A program made the translations under genes and the position numbers. From DATCDR01 sp036510575 (GTDB taxonomy: Bacteria; Actinomycetota; Acidimicrobiia; Acidimicrobiales; Bog-793): DNA of 16,630 bases. Positions 14,961 to 16,630 of the stretch are shown here, one piece after another. Numbering within the stretch: the first letter of the stretch is position 1; each line of letters opens with the position of its first letter. The notes beneath the pieces were generated by a model that was not told the DNA's origin, ran no database searches, and saw nothing but the letters and a program-made list of their open reading frames with translations. Where the stretch lies: the NCBI GenBank assembly GCA_036510575.1, contig DATCDR010000194.1, forward strand, positions 1 through 16,630. The letters are read 5' to 3'.

Positions 14961-15240
14961 TGACGACGAGCTCTGTCGAGCTCCCCGGAGATGACGGGGA
15001 CGCATTCGCACGTTTGAGGTCGGGCGCCGCCCACGCCCTCCGGTGGTGGAGATTGGCCGGGACCATCATTCCGTTCGTCATCTTGTTCACGGTCTTGTCG
15101 ATCGCGAGTCAGCCGTTATAGCGCACCACCAACTTGATCAACATCCTCGACCAGCAGGCTTCGACGCTCGTCATTGCGGCTGCGGGCCCGCTGGCGCTCG
15201 TCGCTGGCGGCGACTGCGTGGGAATACCAGCGGTGCGTCA
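14960..15240 (+). pseudogene. N-terminal remnant of a sugar ABC permease (RbsC-like) with in-frame TAG
   Basis: From ATG 14960 the frame reads a cytoplasmic start, then a first membrane helix (LAGTIIPFVILFTVLSIASQ), a TAG at 15119-15121, and continues in the same frame with TTNLINILDQQASTLVIAAAG and LVAGGD. This matches RbsC-type permeases, in which a phenylalanine- or leucine-rich segment leads to NLLNIL.Q and then LVLIAGGIDLSVG. After GGD the match fades, and no later permease helices follow. The gene is therefore broken by a stop and truncated. The end coordinate is approximate. Confidence 0.65.
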
Positions 15241-15395
15241 AAACGACCAGGCAGATCGCCAACACCACGAGCTCCAAGCGCCGACTACCGCTGACGGGCG
15301 TCTTGAATTACCGCTGGCAACGGTAGTTCGAGGGGAAGCCGAGGATCACTCTTCGCCGTACCACCACCAGGTGGCAGGACCGGATTGGAGTTCCG

Positions 15396-15935
15396 ATGAG
15401 CGCGATGCCCTCACGCCTCGAGGCCGCAACACACTTCCGACTACGCAGCAGACGAATCGTCTCGAAGCGGAGCGGCTACGACGCCCGGTCAACTTACGTC
15501 GAGCAATTCTGGTTGCCAGTCCTAGGACCGTCGACGACGTTACTCATTCGCCACCTGAACATCCGACTCGAACGCGACGGCGAAGACGTCGTCCTCGAGG
15601 CAGCACTCACGGCCCGGGCCCTCGGCCTCGGCGAACATCCAGGCAGACATGCGCCGTTCCTTCGATCGATCCGTCGAGCAATCGACTACGACCTCGTAAG
15701 TGTCGGCGAGCGCGACGAGAACTCTCCTCAGTCCGAGGTGCAATTACTCGTCCGCCGGCTCGTCCCGATGCTCTCAAATCGCCTCGCGGAGCGGCTTCCG
15801 GAGCCGCTTGCGCGCGAACATCGCTGCGCGCTCGCACGAAGCGAGACCGAGGAGACTCCGCTCGCGCGCCGAGCACGTCAGCTAGCGAGGACCCACCAAC
15901 AACTCGTTACGCCACCACGCAACGTCTCCGGCTGA
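15396..15935 (+). CDS. Conserved actinobacterial-type protein of unknown function
   Basis: This 179-residue protein has no enzymatic motif that I know. Its core, YDARSTYVEQFWLPVLGPSTT (28-48) followed by LLIRHLN, TARALGLGEHPGRHAPFLRSIRRAIDYDLV (73-101) and VRRLVPMLSNRLAERLPEPLAREH, strongly resembles a short orphan family I recall from many actinobacterial genomes. The alternation of helices suggests a soluble cytoplasmic protein. ATG 15396 has GGAG 5 nt upstream. The C-terminus after residue 141 is Arg/Thr-rich and may be poorly conserved. It lies between transporter remnants and an IS, yet its frame is intact. Confidence 0.65.
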   Translation: MSAMPSRLEAATHFRLRSRRIVSKRSGYDARSTYVEQFWLPVLGPSTTLLIRHLNIRLERDGEDVVLEAALTARALGLGEHPGRHAPFLRSIRRAIDYDLVSVGERDENSPQSEVQLLVRRLVPMLSNRLAERLPEPLAREHRCALARSETEETPLARRARQLARTHQQLVTPPRNVSG

Positions 15936-16512
15936 TCGTCGATCGCTCGCACCAAAAATCTCCAGGTGATCGGGTTCTCGCAACCGGCACGAACACCTAG
16001 ATCTTGTCCACCCTGTTCGCGTACGCCTTCCGATAGTAAGTGTCAGGCCAATATCGGCAGGTCACGCTGGCAAACCGACCCGGTTTGAATGTCGACCCTT
16101 GTCGATTTCGCCGAATAACTCGGTGAGCGTAAAGAGAGCGGGGCCATGAGGACCTGCCGTTGGCACGGCACCTGGCGGAGCTTTCGTGCGTGCGGCCTCC
16201 AGCGTTGCGGTGTCGGCCGGGAGTCCTCCATCCTCGGCTGGGCCCCGCGTTATGCAAGCACCAAACGAGGCTCAGTCCGTAATCCTCGTGCGACCGCGGT
16301 CACCGTCCGGGTGGTTCCACAGGTGAGCCGAGTATGTCGGTACCTAATCAGAAGTGGCAGCTGACTCACGGCGAGAGTTAAGTCCGCCACAGTGGTGTAC
16401 GAGCGGGTGACCGATTCGCGCGAAGCATCTCGCTTCGCGCGAAGCATCCGCGAAAAATGACGATCACCGCACCAACCTTCAAAACCTGCGAAGTAACGAA
16501 GGAGAAGGTGCG
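15936..16512. other. Gene-poor stretch before the IS256 transposase
   Basis: I see no convincing gene in these 577 bp. A minus-strand frame (15997-16257) ending CRYWPDTYYRKAYANRVDKI matches nothing I recognise and has no ribosome site. The segment around 16036-16070 (GTGTCAGGCCAATATCGG) reminds me of terminal regions of IS21-type elements, but I could not confirm ends. The right part (from about 16370) is probably the non-coding left end of the IS256 element, including the 15-bp repeats listed separately. Confidence 0.4.
16415..16448. repeat. Two 15-bp direct repeats with a 14-bp palindrome
   Basis: TTCGCGCGAAGCATC occurs at 16415-16429 and 16434-16448, a 19-bp period. Each copy contains the palindrome TTCGCGCGAA, and the second is embedded in the perfect 14-bp palindrome GCTTCGCGCGAAGC (16432-16445). 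They lie 65-100 bp upstream of the transposase start, where transposase-binding sites or a promoter operator would be expected. Confidence 0.8.
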
Positions 16513-16630
16513 ATGACCGTCAACAACACAATCGGCGCGGCCGAGCTATTACGCAAGTACCTCGAGAGCCCAGCGGGTTCAGACCTGCTCGGAGAGATGG
16601 TGAAGATGGCAGCCGAGCTGCTCATGGACG
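16513..16630 (+). CDS. IS256-family transposase, N-terminal fragment cut by the window edge
   Basis: Thirty-nine codons are visible. The start MTVNNTIGAAELLRKYLESP, then GSDLLGEMVKMAAELLMD, matches the opening of IS256/Mutator-type DDE transposases, where a LLRK.LE block and an ALM.A(D/E) helix precede the conserved zinc-loop region. ATG 16513 has AAGGAG with 8-nt spacing. The catalytic part lies beyond the window, so intactness cannot be judged. The left terminal inverted repeat could not be identified without the right end; a start near 16370-16400 is a guess. Confidence 0.7.
   Translation, partial: MTVNNTIGAAELLRKYLESPAGSDLLGEMVKMAAELLMD

Noticed and set aside
15118..15310. Minus-strand frame with a hydrophobic stretch (LELVVLAICLVVL) opposite the permease remnant
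   Set aside because: Short, no start or ribosome site, and it lies opposite a better-supported remnant; likely chance.
11281..15899. 13-bp word CGAGGACCCACCA shared by the MFS gene and the end of the orphan gene, considered as attachment sites
   Set aside because: It lies inside two coding regions, has no integrase nearby, and is short enough to be coincidental.
15134..16000. 288-codon plus-strand frame continuing from the permease remnant
   Set aside because: Only the first 30 or so codons resemble a permease; the rest is a shadow of the orphan gene at 15396 in another frame.
16138..16248. Inverted 8-mers GCGGGGCC and GGCCCCGC 95 bp apart, considered as ends of a small element
   Set aside because: The match does not extend beyond 8 GC-only bases, which is expected by chance in this composition, and no target duplication is seen.
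15997..16257. Minus-strand frame ending RKAYANRVDKI, considered as a transposase tail
   Set aside because: No recognisable transposase motif, no ribosome site, and the plus-strand IS21-like resemblance nearby could not be confirmed.

Overview
The window is high-GC DNA, by eye somewhat above 60% G+C. Codons mostly end in G or C, and several genes start with GTG. The gene content points to an actinobacterium: a fused biotin carboxylase/biotin carrier subunit, a MoeZ-like protein, an F420-type deazaflavin-dependent oxidoreductase, and a conserved orphan that I associate with Actinobacteria. Acidimicrobiia is a guess from memory of similar proteins, not something the sequence proves.

Positions 1-2551 (minus strand) hold a compact run birA -> rmlB -> rmlD. 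RmlB and RmlD are the dehydratase and reductase of dTDP-L-rhamnose synthesis, and rmlD runs off the left edge. BirA, a biotin ligase without a DNA-binding domain, lies head-to-head with the plus-strand gene for its likely substrate, an acyl-CoA carboxylase alpha subunit (2938-4677). The roughly 390-bp divergent gap has a 19-bp tandem duplication, a five-copy ACCCCG repeat and a hairpin. An M20 amidohydrolase (4674-5852) is translationally coupled to the carboxylase gene.

Positions 5895-12692 carry a MoeB/MoeZ-like protein with its rhodanese domain at the N-terminus instead of the usual C-terminus (minus strand). It diverges from a nitroreductase and an S9 peptidase (plus strand) across a near-symmetrical region that looks like two promoters sharing one palindromic -10 core. 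Next come an FMN/[2Fe-2S] oxygenase reductase of the VanB/phthalate dioxygenase reductase type, preceded by a near-perfect copy of the known VanR operator, and an MFS transporter whose reading frame has no ATG, GTG or TTG where its N-terminus must lie. A convergent F420-type oxidoreductase follows, with a probable leaderless promoter.

Positions 12866-16630 look accessory and partly decayed. They hold a small secreted protein, a doubtful short ORF, a membrane-anchored CHAP-domain cell-wall hydrolase, broken remnants of a sugar ABC transporter (RbsA tail and RbsC head with an in-frame TAG), an intact actinobacterial-type orphan protein, a gene-poor stretch with palindromic repeats, and the first 39 codons of an IS256-family transposase cut by the right edge.

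I found no CRISPR array, tRNA, rRNA or multi-gene defence system. The most distinctive signals are regulatory (VanR-like operator, face-to-face promoters) and structural (permuted MoeZ, start-less MFS gene).
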